Of a DNA stretch of 64,000 nt, positions 44,056-52,967 are shown one piece after another; positions within the stretch are counted from its first letter, which is position 1; the number at the start of each line of letters is the position of its first letter. The stretch spans positions 62,001-126,000 of the forward strand of contig NZ_LR130581.1 of the NCBI RefSeq assembly GCF_900625025.1. The letters are read 5' to 3'. The notes below the pieces were generated by a model. It was not told the origin of the DNA. It saw nothing but the letters and a program-made list of their open reading frames with translations, and made no database searches. This stretch comes from Lachnoclostridium sp. Marseille-P6806. GTDB lineage: Bacteria > Bacillota > Clostridia > Lachnospirales > Lachnospiraceae. The translations under genes and the position numbers were made by a program.

Positions 44056-45684
44056 TCAGCGTATCTTCACGACCCATATGCCGTCAATCTGCCGTACACA
44101 TCCCTCCTCCGGGTACGCCGCCATCTCCGCAAATTCCCCGGAGGCGAGAATCGCCTCATATTCCTCTTCGCTCGCATACGGCGCGTCGATTCCCAGATAG
44201 CTCCGGATAAAATCACGGCGCACCCCCGAGGTAAACAGGCCGTTCTCTATCGCAAGGCCCTCCAGATCGGCGAACCGTCCCTCCAGCAGATCATAGGAGG
44301 AGAGGATGTTCTTCTCCGGCCAGAAATCTCCTGCAATCGCGTAGCGCTCCCCGTAATTCCAGCCGCCCTCTCCCTCAAGACGCGAGATGATGCGCTCATA
44401 GTAGCTGCTGACCCTCTGGAATGCCAGCCCGGTCCGGAAATACGCCTCATTCGCCATGCGGTAATTGCTGCACGCGATAAGGAGCACGATCAGCGCTGCC
44501 GCAGCGGGAAGAATGCACGGAAAGGCAAGGCCCGAAAGCCGCGTAAGCCGCGCTCCGGCTCCGGCCCCGGAGGACCTGCGGCTGCGGGAACGGGCGGGGC
44601 GCTGTGTCCGAGAAAACGGGGCGGGCGCCGCCGGTGCCGCGGCTTCTCCCGCGCAGAGCTCCGCAAGCCCCGCCGCGAGAAAATAGACCGTCATATAGGA
44701 AAAGATCATCAGCGTGGAGGCATTCGTCACCTCCGGCGCCATGAGATAGACGAGCGACATGCCGAGAGGCGTAAGAAAGACCGTGAGCGCGAGGGCCGCC
44801 GCCGTGGCCGGCCTTTCCGGGAGCCTGCGCCGGGCCGTGAGACGGAGCAGGAGCAGCGCGATCAGCGGCAGAAGCAGCAGATGAAGAGCATGCTGAAAGC
44901 CGGAGGTATAGCTCATCGGTTCTGTCACGAAATATTGCAGAATGCGGTGATACGCCCGGAGAAACGCCTCCAGAAAATCGGCAGGCGCCGTCTTTCCGAC
45001 GCTGCTGATCCCGCGGTAATCCGACAGTTGATAGCGGCTCAGCATGGCGAGATAGCCGGCAAGGCCCCCCCCCAGCGCCAGCGCCTCCCGAAACGCCGTG
45101 CGAAGCACCTCCCGGAGAGGGGCTCCCCGCAGAATGCGAAGCTGCACCGCGATGAGAAAGACCGACACGGCAAAGGGCAGATATGCCTGATAGATCCCGA
45201 GACAGAAGCACAGCAGCACCGCGCCCGGGATCCAGCCAAAGCGCCGCCGCAGCGTGCAGAACACCGCCGCGCCCGCAAACAGCACCGCGACGGAATACGA
45301 GGCCACGGTGAACATGAACAGCATACCGCTCGTCACGGCGGGGAACGTCGTCATGGTGACGCCGATGAGGACCGCCGAGGTCATGCTCCGGAGCTCCAGC
45401 GCGCGGAGCACCAGAACCGCCGTCAGCGAGAGCAGGGCAATCGTCACCACACCTTTCAGCGCCGGAACGCTGTATGAGGAAATCCACGGCTGCACAAAGC
45501 GCAGAAACCAGCGCCCGAAATCGTTCATCGCGCCGGGCTTGTCGATATTGCTGATATCGTCCCAGTTCGGGAGCTTATTGGTCAGCACATACAGATGCGT
45601 GAGGAGGCCTGCCGCAAACGCGCTGAAAAAGCAGACCCCTGCGTATGCCGGTATCCGATCCCGGAGCTCTTTCATGAGATCCAT
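44056..45684 (-). CDS. GtrII-like glucosyltransferase-domain membrane protein
   Basis: This 542-residue protein has about ten to twelve membrane helices. The N-terminal third has NKLPNWDDISNIDKPG followed by GRWFLRFVQ, typical of the GtrII family that modifies surface polymers with a lipid-linked sugar outside the membrane. An Ala/Pro/Arg-rich loop (about residues 345-375) interrupts the helices. It is the last gene of the surface-polymer operon. The start ATG lies inside a partial dispersed-element core; an ATG nine bases later (45675) is an equally possible start. Confidence 0.8.
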   Translation of the reverse strand: MDLMKELRDRIPAYAGVCFFSAFAAGLLTHLYVLTNKLPNWDDISNIDKPGAMNDFGRWFLRFVQPWISSYSVPALKGVVTIALLSLTAVLVLRALELRSMTSAVLIGVTMTTFPAVTSGMLFMFTVASYSVAVLFAGAAVFCTLRRRFGWIPGAVLLCFCLGIYQAYLPFAVSVFLIAVQLRILRGAPLREVLRTAFREALALGGGLAGYLAMLSRYQLSDYRGISSVGKTAPADFLEAFLRAYHRILQYFVTEPMSYTSGFQHALHLLLLPLIALLLLRLTARRRLPERPATAAALALTVFLTPLGMSLVYLMAPEVTNASTLMIFSYMTVYFLAAGLAELCAGEAAAPAAPAPFSRTQRPARSRSRRSSGAGAGARLTRLSGLAFPCILPAAAALIVLLIACSNYRMANEAYFRTGLAFQRVSSYYERIISRLEGEGGWNYGERYAIAGDFWPEKNILSSYDLLEGRFADLEGLAIENGLFTSGVRRDFIRSYLGIDAPYASEEEYEAILASGEFAEMAAYPEEGCVRQIDGIWVVKIR

Positions 45685-45696
45685 GCCGAACCATTC
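45678..45696 (-). repeat. degenerate copy of dispersed ribosome-binding core (before GtrII-like gene)
   Basis: The minus strand reads ATGGTTCGGCATGGATCTC, which matches the core except that GGAGG is GGATC. Confidence 0.4.
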
Positions 45697-45725
45697 CTTT
45701 CACTTTACTGATTCTGTTCCCGACT

Positions 45726-46805
45726 TCACTGACCCTGTTCCTGACAGGCAAGACTCCCCATCAGCCGCCGGTAGCAGTCCTCCAGACTGTACTCCGGCTC
45801 CCAGCCGAGGGCGCGGAGCTTCGCCGAGGAAAGCGTCATTTTCGTGTCCGCCGCATAGCCGAAGGTATTGGTTTCGGGGATATCGAAGACCACGCGGATG
45901 CGGCCCTCCGCCAGAACCCGCGCGGCAAAGTCCGCCATGCCGGCGATCGTCGTGTGCGCCGCCTCGTTGCTGACATTATAGGCCTGTCCGCTTTCCCCCC
46001 GCAGCAGGATGGTGAGCAGCGCCCGCACGGTATCCGCCGTGTAGCAGTAATTCCCCTCCGACTGACCGGCCGTGTGCAGGACGATATCCTCGCCGCGCAT
46101 CACCGCCCGGGCGAACTGCGCAAACACGCGGTTTTCCCCGGGGAGCACCCCCGCGCCGAACGTCTGCGCGAGCCGGGCGATGCGCACATTCACACCGTAT
46201 TCCGACCGGTAGCAGGCGCAGAGGTTTTCGCACATGCGCTTGCTCATCGGGTAATTGCTGCGCACCACAAGCGGATCGACATAGCCCATGACATCCTCGG
46301 TCACCATGCGGCTGCCGTCCCATTGCCCGTAGACCTCCATCGAGGACAGGTAGCAGAACGCGGCGACGTTCTTCTCCCGCGCAAGCTCGAGGATACTGCG
46401 CGTACCGTCGAGGGCCGTCCCGATTGTCTCCACGGGCCTCGTCACCATCGTCTTCGACGCCGTGACCGCCGCGCAGTGAATGATGTAGTCGATCGGCGCC
46501 GCGATCGTGAGCTCCGCGGTGAGATCGGCGATGACCGGATATATGTCGCCCCGCTGCAGAAGATCCCCGAAAATCTGCTCCGCCTTGCGGATGTTCCGGA
46601 CAAGCGCGAGAATCCGGATATTCATGCGGCGCAGGCGGTTGACTGCCGCCAGCGCCCGGACAGTCTGCGAGCCGATAAGACCCGTCGCCCCCGTCACGAG
46701 AACCGCCCGGCCCTCCAGCTCCTGCAGCGGCAGATCACTTGCCGCCAGTCTTTCCAGATCCTCCTGCAGCCACGGGTCATTCGGGCTTTCCAGTATATTC
46801 CGCAT
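45726..46805 (-). CDS. NAD-dependent sugar epimerase/dehydratase
   Basis: This 359-residue short-chain dehydrogenase of the extended type has the nucleotide-binding loop VTGATGLIGSQTV, the serine region CYLSSMEVYG and the catalytic YPMSK (YxxxK). It probably makes a nucleotide-sugar for the surface polymer. Exact product unknown. An N-terminal ~35-residue extension (PNDPWLQEDLERLAAS) precedes the fold. The start overlaps the preceding ATPase stop (TGATG), so the two are coupled. Confidence 0.85.
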   Translation of the reverse strand: MRNILESPNDPWLQEDLERLAASDLPLQELEGRAVLVTGATGLIGSQTVRALAAVNRLRRMNIRILALVRNIRKAEQIFGDLLQRGDIYPVIADLTAELTIAAPIDYIIHCAAVTASKTMVTRPVETIGTALDGTRSILELAREKNVAAFCYLSSMEVYGQWDGSRMVTEDVMGYVDPLVVRSNYPMSKRMCENLCACYRSEYGVNVRIARLAQTFGAGVLPGENRVFAQFARAVMRGEDIVLHTAGQSEGNYCYTADTVRALLTILLRGESGQAYNVSNEAAHTTIAGMADFAARVLAEGRIRVVFDIPETNTFGYAADTKMTLSSAKLRALGWEPEYSLEDCYRRLMGSLACQEQGQ

Positions 46806-47728
46806 CAACGCCTTTCCTCCCCTCCCGCCCCCTTGAGCGCCTCCTGCATCCGCTTCTCTTCCTCCCGCCGCTTGCGCCGGAGATGTCCCTCCGCCAGCTT
46901 CTCCACGGCCGCATGATCCTTCGGCAGCTTCTTCGTCATAAGAAACTCCTCGTAGGCGTCGCAGTAGAGCGCCACCTCGTCCGTAAACGTGACCTGTCTG
47001 CCGTGATCCAGCCAGAGTATCCTGCTGCACAGCTCCCGTACCTGATCGATGGAATGACTGACGAGAATCCCCGTCACCCCGCTGGCAAGAATTTCTTTCA
47101 TCTTATCGCCGCTCTTTTTGCGGAACGCGCCGTCCCCCACGCTCAGCACCTCGTCGAGAATGATGATGTCGGGGTTGACGAGACAGGCGATGGAAAAGGC
47201 GAGCCGGCTCTTCATCCCGCTCGAGAGCTGTTTGAACTGGTAGTCCTGAAATTCCTCCAGCTCGGCAAAGCGGATGATCTCCTCGTATTTTTCATCCATA
47301 AACGCCCGCGTATAGCCCAGCAGCGCACCGCGCAGATAGGCGTTTTCCTTTACCGTCATATCGCCGTCAAAGCCGCTCCCCAGCTCGAGGAGAGCCGCGA
47401 TGCTGCCCTCCGCGTGCAGCGTTCCCTCCGTCGGCACCATAATTCCCGTGACGGCCTTTAAGAGCGTGCTCTTTCCCGCTCCGTTCGAGCCGATGATGCC
47501 GAGCATCTCGCCCCGGCCGAGACGGAACGTCACATCTCTGTCGGCCCAGAACTCCCTCACCTTGTATCGGCCCGTCAGACGGCGGATCAGATACTCCTTA
47601 AGGCCGATGGCCCGGAAATCTCCCGTTATGTAGCGGATGCTGACATGCTCGCATGCAATGACTGCTCCGCCGCTCTGCCCTGCTTGTTCCTCCGGGCCCC
47701 GCGACGCAAAATCCTCATGATTTTTCAC
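46805..47728 (-). CDS. polysaccharide/teichoic acid exporter ATPase (Wzt/TagH type)
   Basis: This 307-residue ATPase has Walker A IGSNGAGKSTLLK, signature LSSGMKSRLAFSIA and Walker B IIILDEVLSVGD, the wording of polymer exporters. It has no extra C-terminal carbohydrate-binding domain, only a basic helical tail. It works with the permease encoded just upstream. The GTG at 47728 with a GGGAGG site is taken as start. The first codons (GTGAAAAATCATGAGGAT) resemble the 5' part of the dispersed element, perhaps by chance. Confidence 0.92.
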   Translation of the reverse strand: MKNHEDFASRGPEEQAGQSGGAVIACEHVSIRYITGDFRAIGLKEYLIRRLTGRYKVREFWADRDVTFRLGRGEMLGIIGSNGAGKSTLLKAVTGIMVPTEGTLHAEGSIAALLELGSGFDGDMTVKENAYLRGALLGYTRAFMDEKYEEIIRFAELEEFQDYQFKQLSSGMKSRLAFSIACLVNPDIIILDEVLSVGDGAFRKKSGDKMKEILASGVTGILVSHSIDQVRELCSRILWLDHGRQVTFTDEVALYCDAYEEFLMTKKLPKDHAAVEKLAEGHLRRKRREEEKRMQEALKGAGGEERR

Positions 47729-47750
47729 AAACGCCTCCCGATAACGCGGC

Positions 47751-48533
47751 TTACAGATAATACAGGAAAGAATGATTGTGCCTGCGGTACACAAGTCCGC
47801 CCGCCGCGACGAAAATCAGCGCATAAAAGGCGCAGAGCAGATGGTACGGCAGCGACGGGATTTTTCCGTCAATCACAATCAACCGGAAATACTTGATATA
47901 GACATACACCGGATTCAGGAGAAACAGCTCCGGATGCGCAAAGCGGTCCACCGAGTAGAAAATGGCTGACAGGTAGGTGATCATGGTCAGGAACACATCG
48001 TAGAGATAGCGGATGTCGCGAAAAAAAACGAACATGGCCGACAGCACCAGCCCCACGCCGATATTGAACAGAAGCAGGCACAGCACCGGGTAGACAAGCA
48101 GGAGCATCCTCGGGTGAAACAGGATTCCGTCAAACAGGCAGAAAATAAAATAGACGAGAACCGTAAGGCCGAAATTGACGAGCGCCGATACGTTTTTCGA
48201 CAGCAGAAACATGTACTTCGGCACATTGATTTTCGTAAAGATCTTCGCGTTGTCGACGAGCGAGCTCATGCCGTTTTTCGTGGCCTCCTTGTAATAGGAA
48301 AGCACGATGTTACCGCTCAGCAGATAAATCGTGTAGTGCGGAATATGCTTTGCAAAGAAGCTGCTGAACACGATTTTCATGATGAGAAGCGTAAGCAGCG
48401 GCGACAGCACGCTCCAGCCCATGCCGAGTATGCTCCGCTTGTATTTCTGCGTGAAATCCCGGTGCACCAGCTGCTCGAACAGAAAGTGATTTTTTCGGAT
48501 GCCCTGCATCAGTCTTGTCACAGAGTTGTTCAT
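47751..48533 (-). CDS. polysaccharide exporter permease (Wzm/TagG type)
   Basis: This 260-residue ABC-2 permease has six membrane helices. The cytoplasmic N-terminus includes LVHRDFTQKYKRSILGMGW, as in O-antigen and teichoic acid permeases, and the helix pattern ends in RRHNHSFLYYL. It flips lipid-linked polymer across the membrane with the Wzt-like ATPase. The ATG at 48533 has a GAGGAATCC site. The longer frame to 48716 is shadow sequence of the neighbouring acyltransferase region. Confidence 0.92.
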   Translation of the reverse strand: MNNSVTRLMQGIRKNHFLFEQLVHRDFTQKYKRSILGMGWSVLSPLLTLLIMKIVFSSFFAKHIPHYTIYLLSGNIVLSYYKEATKNGMSSLVDNAKIFTKINVPKYMFLLSKNVSALVNFGLTVLVYFIFCLFDGILFHPRMLLLVYPVLCLLLFNIGVGLVLSAMFVFFRDIRYLYDVFLTMITYLSAIFYSVDRFAHPELFLLNPVYVYIKYFRLIVIDGKIPSLPYHLLCAFYALIFVAAGGLVYRRHNHSFLYYL

Positions 48534-48588
48534 TTCGGATTCCTCATTCTGCCGCCGCCCGGCGCCTGCGTCCGGCCCGGGTTCCGGC

Positions 48589-49791
48589 TCACGCCTTCCG
48601 CTCCCGAAGCCTGCCGGAGCGCCGGCGAAGCGCCTCCGACACCACAAGCACAAAAAGTGCCGTCGCAAACGAGCAGAAAAGATATACGGCCGTCCTCGCC
48701 GCGTCCCCCATGGCATCCGGCAGAATGCGGTTCAGATTCTGCGCGTAATAAATATGAGAAAAATAGAACGCCGTGCTGAGCTTTGCAAGAAACGAACATA
48801 CCGGCCCCCGAAGCCGCGCCGCCGCAAGACTCTGTCCGCTGAAGCTGACCGCGGCCGCGCCGCACAGAAGAAACAGAAAGAAAAAGTCGCTCCGGGACGG
48901 TTTCTTCGCATACATATACCAGATCACCGCAAGATAGCTCCCCCACTCCGCGAGGGATAAAAGCAGGCGCGCGGGCCGGGTCAGTCTCCGCTCTTTCAGG
49001 CGCTGTACGAAAGGGAAAATCGAAATTCCGAGGCAGAGCTCCGCCATCGCGCGCACGACGCCCTTGTAGCAAAAGCCCAGCCAGACGGCCGGATCGCGGG
49101 GATGGTCAAAGTTACGGCACAGATACCCCAGAAGCAGAAGCGCCGTGAGCGGCGCGCCGATCCGCATCGTGAAATCCGTATGCGCGCGGAGGATAGGATA
49201 CAGCACGGCCATGCAGAGAAGCATCGCCGATACGTACCAGATCACTCCGTCGAAGCCGCCGGTAAACAGGCCGGTCATTTTCAGCAGCGTGAGCTCCCAG
49301 AAATCCCGGACGAGCATCTGCAGCATCTCCGCCCCGGACAACTCCCTCGCCGCAGAAACGAAGACAAAGCCCACGGCCCACGCAATCGGAAATTCCGGGC
49401 ATATCCCCGACAGCTTGCGCCAAAGAAACGCCGCCGTTTCTGTTCCGAGGGGCGTTTTGAGAAACGGCGTCTCCCCGGGCAGAGCCCCCGGGCCGGGGGC
49501 TCCCGCATCGGCGGCGCATCCTGCCACGCCCCCTGTCCCGGCGGCCTCTGTCCCGGCAGCCCCTGCCGCCGGAAGCAGCGTGTGCAGACCCGCGCGCCGG
49601 GCGGCCGTGTTCATGAGCAGATACCCCGACACCACAAAGAAAAACTCGACGCCCAGAGAGCCGCCGAGAAAAAGGCATTTCTCATCGCCCAGCAGATATC
49701 GCGTATGATGCAGCACGATGATCAGAGCAAAGACAAAGCGCAGAAAATCGATCTCGCCGTTCCGGCGGTTCTCCCTCCCGGCCCGGCTCAT
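48589..49791 (-). CDS. acyltransferase family 3 membrane protein
   Basis: This 400-residue protein has about ten membrane helices. The start IDFLRFVFALIIVLHHTR with the conserved histidine pair region and FFFVVSGYLLM are hallmarks of the OatA/OafA acyltransferase-3 family. It transfers acetyl or other acyl groups to surface sugars. A Gly/Ala/Pro-rich loop (about residues 70-110) is inserted between the first helices. Its start overlaps the preceding stop by ATGA, showing coupling to the CDP-glycerol transferase gene. Confidence 0.88.
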   Translation of the reverse strand: MSRAGRENRRNGEIDFLRFVFALIIVLHHTRYLLGDEKCLFLGGSLGVEFFFVVSGYLLMNTAARRAGLHTLLPAAGAAGTEAAGTGGVAGCAADAGAPGPGALPGETPFLKTPLGTETAAFLWRKLSGICPEFPIAWAVGFVFVSAARELSGAEMLQMLVRDFWELTLLKMTGLFTGGFDGVIWYVSAMLLCMAVLYPILRAHTDFTMRIGAPLTALLLLGYLCRNFDHPRDPAVWLGFCYKGVVRAMAELCLGISIFPFVQRLKERRLTRPARLLLSLAEWGSYLAVIWYMYAKKPSRSDFFFLFLLCGAAAVSFSGQSLAAARLRGPVCSFLAKLSTAFYFSHIYYAQNLNRILPDAMGDAARTAVYLFCSFATALFVLVVSEALRRRSGRLRERKA

Positions 49792-51056
49792 TTCTTCAGA
49801 TACCTGCAGAGCTCGTCCGCGATCCTCTCTGAGGAATGACCGTCGTCCACACTCCCACGCTCCGCCAGCCACGCATCGACCTCCCGGACATATTTTTCTT
49901 CATCAAAGGCAAGAATATTGGCGACCATCTCATCGTTGTCGGACGCCACCGGGAACGGCGTGCTCTCCAGCGTGAAATAGAAGCCCCTCTCATCGTTGTA
50001 GAGCTCCTTGTCCCGCGCATAGAGAAAGCCGGGGCGGCGGCTGTTCATGAAATCATAGATCCACGAGGAATAATCCGTGATACCGGCATCGCAGAATGCC
50101 AGCAGCTCCTGGATGTCGGGATACGAGGTGACATTGATCACGTCCCCCGAGCGGACGCGGTTCTTCCGTTCAGCGTTCTTCTTATCGTTGTCATGATAGC
50201 GTACCAGCAGCTTCCAGTTCCCGCCGAAGCGCTGTTCAAAGGCGTGGAGCACGCGGTCCGCCTTAAGATCGTAGACCGCAAAATTGTGCGTGTCGCGGAA
50301 CGTCGGCGCATACAAAACAAATTTCACGTCCTCTTCCAGATCGTTATCCTCGATAAAGGCCTGCCTCCACTTTGCCCGCTGTCCGGCATAGCTGTCAAAA
50401 AAGACATCGTTGCGGGCGTGTCCCAGACGCAGGAGAGGCGTTTTCTCCCAGAATGTCTCGCGGAAGACGACCTCCTCGAACCGGCTGTTGGTGATGCAGA
50501 GCGTCGTGAGCCTGCCCGTACGCGCCGCCGCCACCGGCCATGAAGCATTGGTGTTGTAATGCGCCGGGTCAAAGCGCTTGATGCCGAGAGACCCGTGCCA
50601 TGTCTCGCAGATAATCTGATCCGGCTTTACGGGAAACGGATAGAACTTATCCCCGAGGAGACCGTTGATGACAATGACCCGCGCCGAGCAGGCCGCCTCA
50701 AAATATTCGTAGCTGTTCATCCAGACCACGCGGACATTCGGCAGCTCCGGCACACCGTCGCGGCCGAGGGGATCCGACACGCCCCAGCAGATGTCGAGGT
50801 CTTCGCCGCGGCGGAGCAGCTCCTCGCAGATATATTTGGGATTGCAGGCGTAGGCGTGCTGAAAGGTAATGAACATAATGCGGTTCGGAGCCGTCGCCAT
50901 GCGGCGGGAAAGCCCTTTCCTGCACTGGTAGCCGATCGAACGGTCCACCCATGTCTTGAACTGCTTCCATGCCACGCCGATGCGGCGGAAGAAGACGCCC
51001 TCCACCGCGGCCGGATAAAAACGGCTCCACTTGCGCTTCATGATCTTTCCCAGCAT
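49788..51056 (-). CDS. CDP-glycerol:poly(glycerophosphate)-type glycerophosphotransferase
   Basis: This 422-residue protein of the TagB/TagF family shows the two active-site blocks CETWHGSLGIKRF and ITDYSSWIYDF with phosphate-binding YAPTFRDTHNF. These enzymes transfer polyol phosphate from CDP-glycerol or CDP-ribitol to a growing wall polymer. An N-terminal basic amphipathic region (about residues 1-50) would hold it at the membrane. No CDP-glycerol synthase (TagD) is in the window. The start follows a complete dispersed element whose GGAGG is the ribosome site. Confidence 0.9.
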   Translation of the reverse strand: MLGKIMKRKWSRFYPAAVEGVFFRRIGVAWKQFKTWVDRSIGYQCRKGLSRRMATAPNRIMFITFQHAYACNPKYICEELLRRGEDLDICWGVSDPLGRDGVPELPNVRVVWMNSYEYFEAACSARVIVINGLLGDKFYPFPVKPDQIICETWHGSLGIKRFDPAHYNTNASWPVAAARTGRLTTLCITNSRFEEVVFRETFWEKTPLLRLGHARNDVFFDSYAGQRAKWRQAFIEDNDLEEDVKFVLYAPTFRDTHNFAVYDLKADRVLHAFEQRFGGNWKLLVRYHDNDKKNAERKNRVRSGDVINVTSYPDIQELLAFCDAGITDYSSWIYDFMNSRRPGFLYARDKELYNDERGFYFTLESTPFPVASDNDEMVANILAFDEEKYVREVDAWLAERGSVDDGHSSERIADELCRYLKK

Positions 51057-51150
51057 ATTAATCCTCCATGCCGAAGCACTCCGTGCAAGGCACGCGCCGT
51101 AAAACCACCCTGCGCCGGCGGTTTTACGGCTGCGATCAGGGGCGGTTTGG
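51057..51150 (-). repeat. complete dispersed ribosome-binding element (before CDP-glycerol transferase)
   Basis: The minus strand has GCAGCCGTAAAACC, a loop and GGTTTTACGGC (11-bp stem, 51096-51106 with 51120-51130). GCGTGCCTTGC follows, then GTGCTTCGGCATGGAGGATT and the ATG. Against the copy at 63030-63106 the stem shows a T-A to C-G exchange on both sides. Confidence 0.75.
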
Positions 51151-51166
51151 GCTTCGGCACAAATCG

Positions 51167-51889
51167 CTATAATCCGAAAATCTTCCGGCTCTCGCCCGCA
51201 TCGACGATGGCCCGGAAAATATAGAAATCGACCGGTGTCGTGATCTTGATGTTCTCTGTCTGCCCCTGCACGGTGTAGAGCGGCATATCGTAGTGCCGCG
51301 CCATGCTGGCGGAGTCAATGAAATCGTTCCGGCCCTCGAGCGCGGCCCTCTGATGAAGATTCAGCAGGTCCATCAGAAGAAAGCACTGAGGGGCGCGCGC
51401 CATTTCGCACTGCCGCCGGTCCAGTATCGTCCCGACCATGCCGTCCGTGCTGTCCAGAAAGATCGTCTCCGTCGCCGGGACGACCGTGATGGCGTTGCCG
51501 TGCTTGTCCGCGCACGCAATTGCCCTGCTGATCGTCTCCGGCGCAACCAGAGGCCGCACGCCGTCGTGAATCAGCATCAGCGAGTCCTGCGGGAAATACT
51601 GCGTTGCCGCGACAAGACCGTTGCGAATCGAGTCCTGCCCGCTCGCGCCGCCGGGCACCACCGCTTTCACCTTGGTGATCCCGAATTTGCGGATATATTT
51701 CCACATCCTCGTAATCCATGCTTCGAGGCAGACGACGATGATCCCGTCGATCTCCTCATGGTTTTCAAATTTTTCCAATGTATATATGATGATCGGCTTG
51801 CCGTACAGTTCGAGAAACTGTTTGGGAACCGAGGTATTCTTCATACGGGTTCCGGTTCCGCCGGCAAAGATCAGCGCACAGTTCTTCAT
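51167..51889 (-). CDS. IspD/TarI family cytidylyltransferase
   Basis: This 240-residue nucleotidyltransferase has the signature FAGGTGTRMKNTSVPKQFLEL and HDGVRPLV, followed by TENIKITTPVDFYIF. IspD makes CDP-methylerythritol, while TarI/Bcs1 homologues make CDP-ribitol for wall polymers. Location between LicD and the glycerophosphotransferase gene argues strongly for TarI-like polyol-phosphate activation. No TarJ reductase is present, so the substrate is open. It ends 110 bp before the next gene, in front of the dispersed element. Confidence 0.85.
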   Translation of the reverse strand: MKNCALIFAGGTGTRMKNTSVPKQFLELYGKPIIIYTLEKFENHEEIDGIIVVCLEAWITRMWKYIRKFGITKVKAVVPGGASGQDSIRNGLVAATQYFPQDSLMLIHDGVRPLVAPETISRAIACADKHGNAITVVPATETIFLDSTDGMVGTILDRRQCEMARAPQCFLLMDLLNLHQRAALEGRNDFIDSASMARHYDMPLYTVQGQTENIKITTPVDFYIFRAIVDAGESRKIFGL

Positions 51890-51943
51890 ATCCGCCTCCG
51901 TGCAGGCGCACCTCCCACAGGACGTGCTGCCCTCCGTTTTACC

Positions 51944-52879
51944 CTAACTTTCGCGGTCTGTCAAGCCGAGCCCTCCCAGATCAAAGGGTCGGAAAAAAAC
52001 ATGCCTCTCCCTCTGCTCCGGAGGAGGCGGCGTCATAAAATCGCTCCCGTAGAGCCTCGAAAGGTAGCGCTCGATGGCGGCCGGACACCGGCGGAGCTTC
52101 CCGCCGTAGAGATATTCCCGCGTCTCGCACAGCTCCTCGCGCCGGTAGAGCTCTCCGCGAAAGAGGCGGCGCCCCGTCGGAATGACCACATAGCGGGAGC
52201 ACTCGTTCCTGCATCGGCCGTTCCAGCGGTCGCCCCGCCGGACAAGCGCATCCAGACTTCTCCACGCCAGAAGCCTCCCAATACGGATTTTTACGCGGAA
52301 CTTCCGGATCAGCTCCGCATCTCCGGTGCTCCGGGCCAGCTCCATAAGTGGCTTCCGGTCGCGGTAAAACTTCCGGCAGGACACGAGAAAACCGTAGGCC
52401 ATGCAGCCGAGCTCATGGATCCGGCGCAGAACCGGGCTGTCATAGGTATTCTCAATCACAAAAACATCCACAAAGGCGCCCGCCTCCCGGTTGTAGAAGT
52501 CCTCCCGCGTCACCACCGAGGTCCCCTTCCGCACGACGCGGGACAGCAAAAGCCCATGATCTGGTGTATCCTGCGGCGTGTGCACCCAGTAGCGGCTGCC
52601 GAAGCGTTCCCGGAACAGCGGAACAAAGCGCTCGTAATCCGCCCGCGGCATGTTGATGTCAATATCGTCGTCCCACGCGATGAAATCATGCTCGCGATAG
52701 CACCCCAGTGCCGAGCCGCCGCCCAGCTCGTAGAGTATTCCGTTTTCATCGCAGATCGTGCAGATATCATCCAGAATATCCATGAGCACACGCTGAAGCT
52801 GCCGGAGCTGCACGTCGTTCAGCTCTATGCAGCGGTCAGAACGGATATGCTTGAACGCATCGACAGTGGACAAAGACAC
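51944..52879 (-). CDS. LicD family phosphotransferase
   Basis: This 311-residue protein of the LicD/fukutin family shows YELGGGSALGCYREHDFIAW and DDDIDINMPRADYERF, the nucleotidyltransferase-like metal site. LicD enzymes add phosphocholine or another CDP-linked alcohol to sugars of surface polymers. No choline uptake or LicC gene is visible, so the donor is more likely the CDP-polyol made by the TarI-like enzyme in the same operon. The start is a GTG with a GGGAGGGAG site. Confidence 0.87.
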   Translation of the reverse strand: MSLSTVDAFKHIRSDRCIELNDVQLRQLQRVLMDILDDICTICDENGILYELGGGSALGCYREHDFIAWDDDIDINMPRADYERFVPLFRERFGSRYWVHTPQDTPDHGLLLSRVVRKGTSVVTREDFYNREAGAFVDVFVIENTYDSPVLRRIHELGCMAYGFLVSCRKFYRDRKPLMELARSTGDAELIRKFRVKIRIGRLLAWRSLDALVRRGDRWNGRCRNECSRYVVIPTGRRLFRGELYRREELCETREYLYGGKLRRCPAAIERYLSRLYGSDFMTPPPPEQRERHVFFRPFDLGGLGLTDRES

Positions 52880-52967
52880 GGCGTTCTCCCTCCCCGGAGC
52901 TCAGATTTGCCTCACGCAGACCCGGAATCCGCAGGCCACGCATGCGACTCCGGGCAGTGCGCCGCAG

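Noticed and set aside
47694-47728. The start of the Wzt-like gene (GTGAAAAATCATGAGGAT) as another element copy
   Set aside because: Only the first ten or so bases match, there is no hairpin or core, and the segment is inside a supported gene start. It was left as a possible coincidence.
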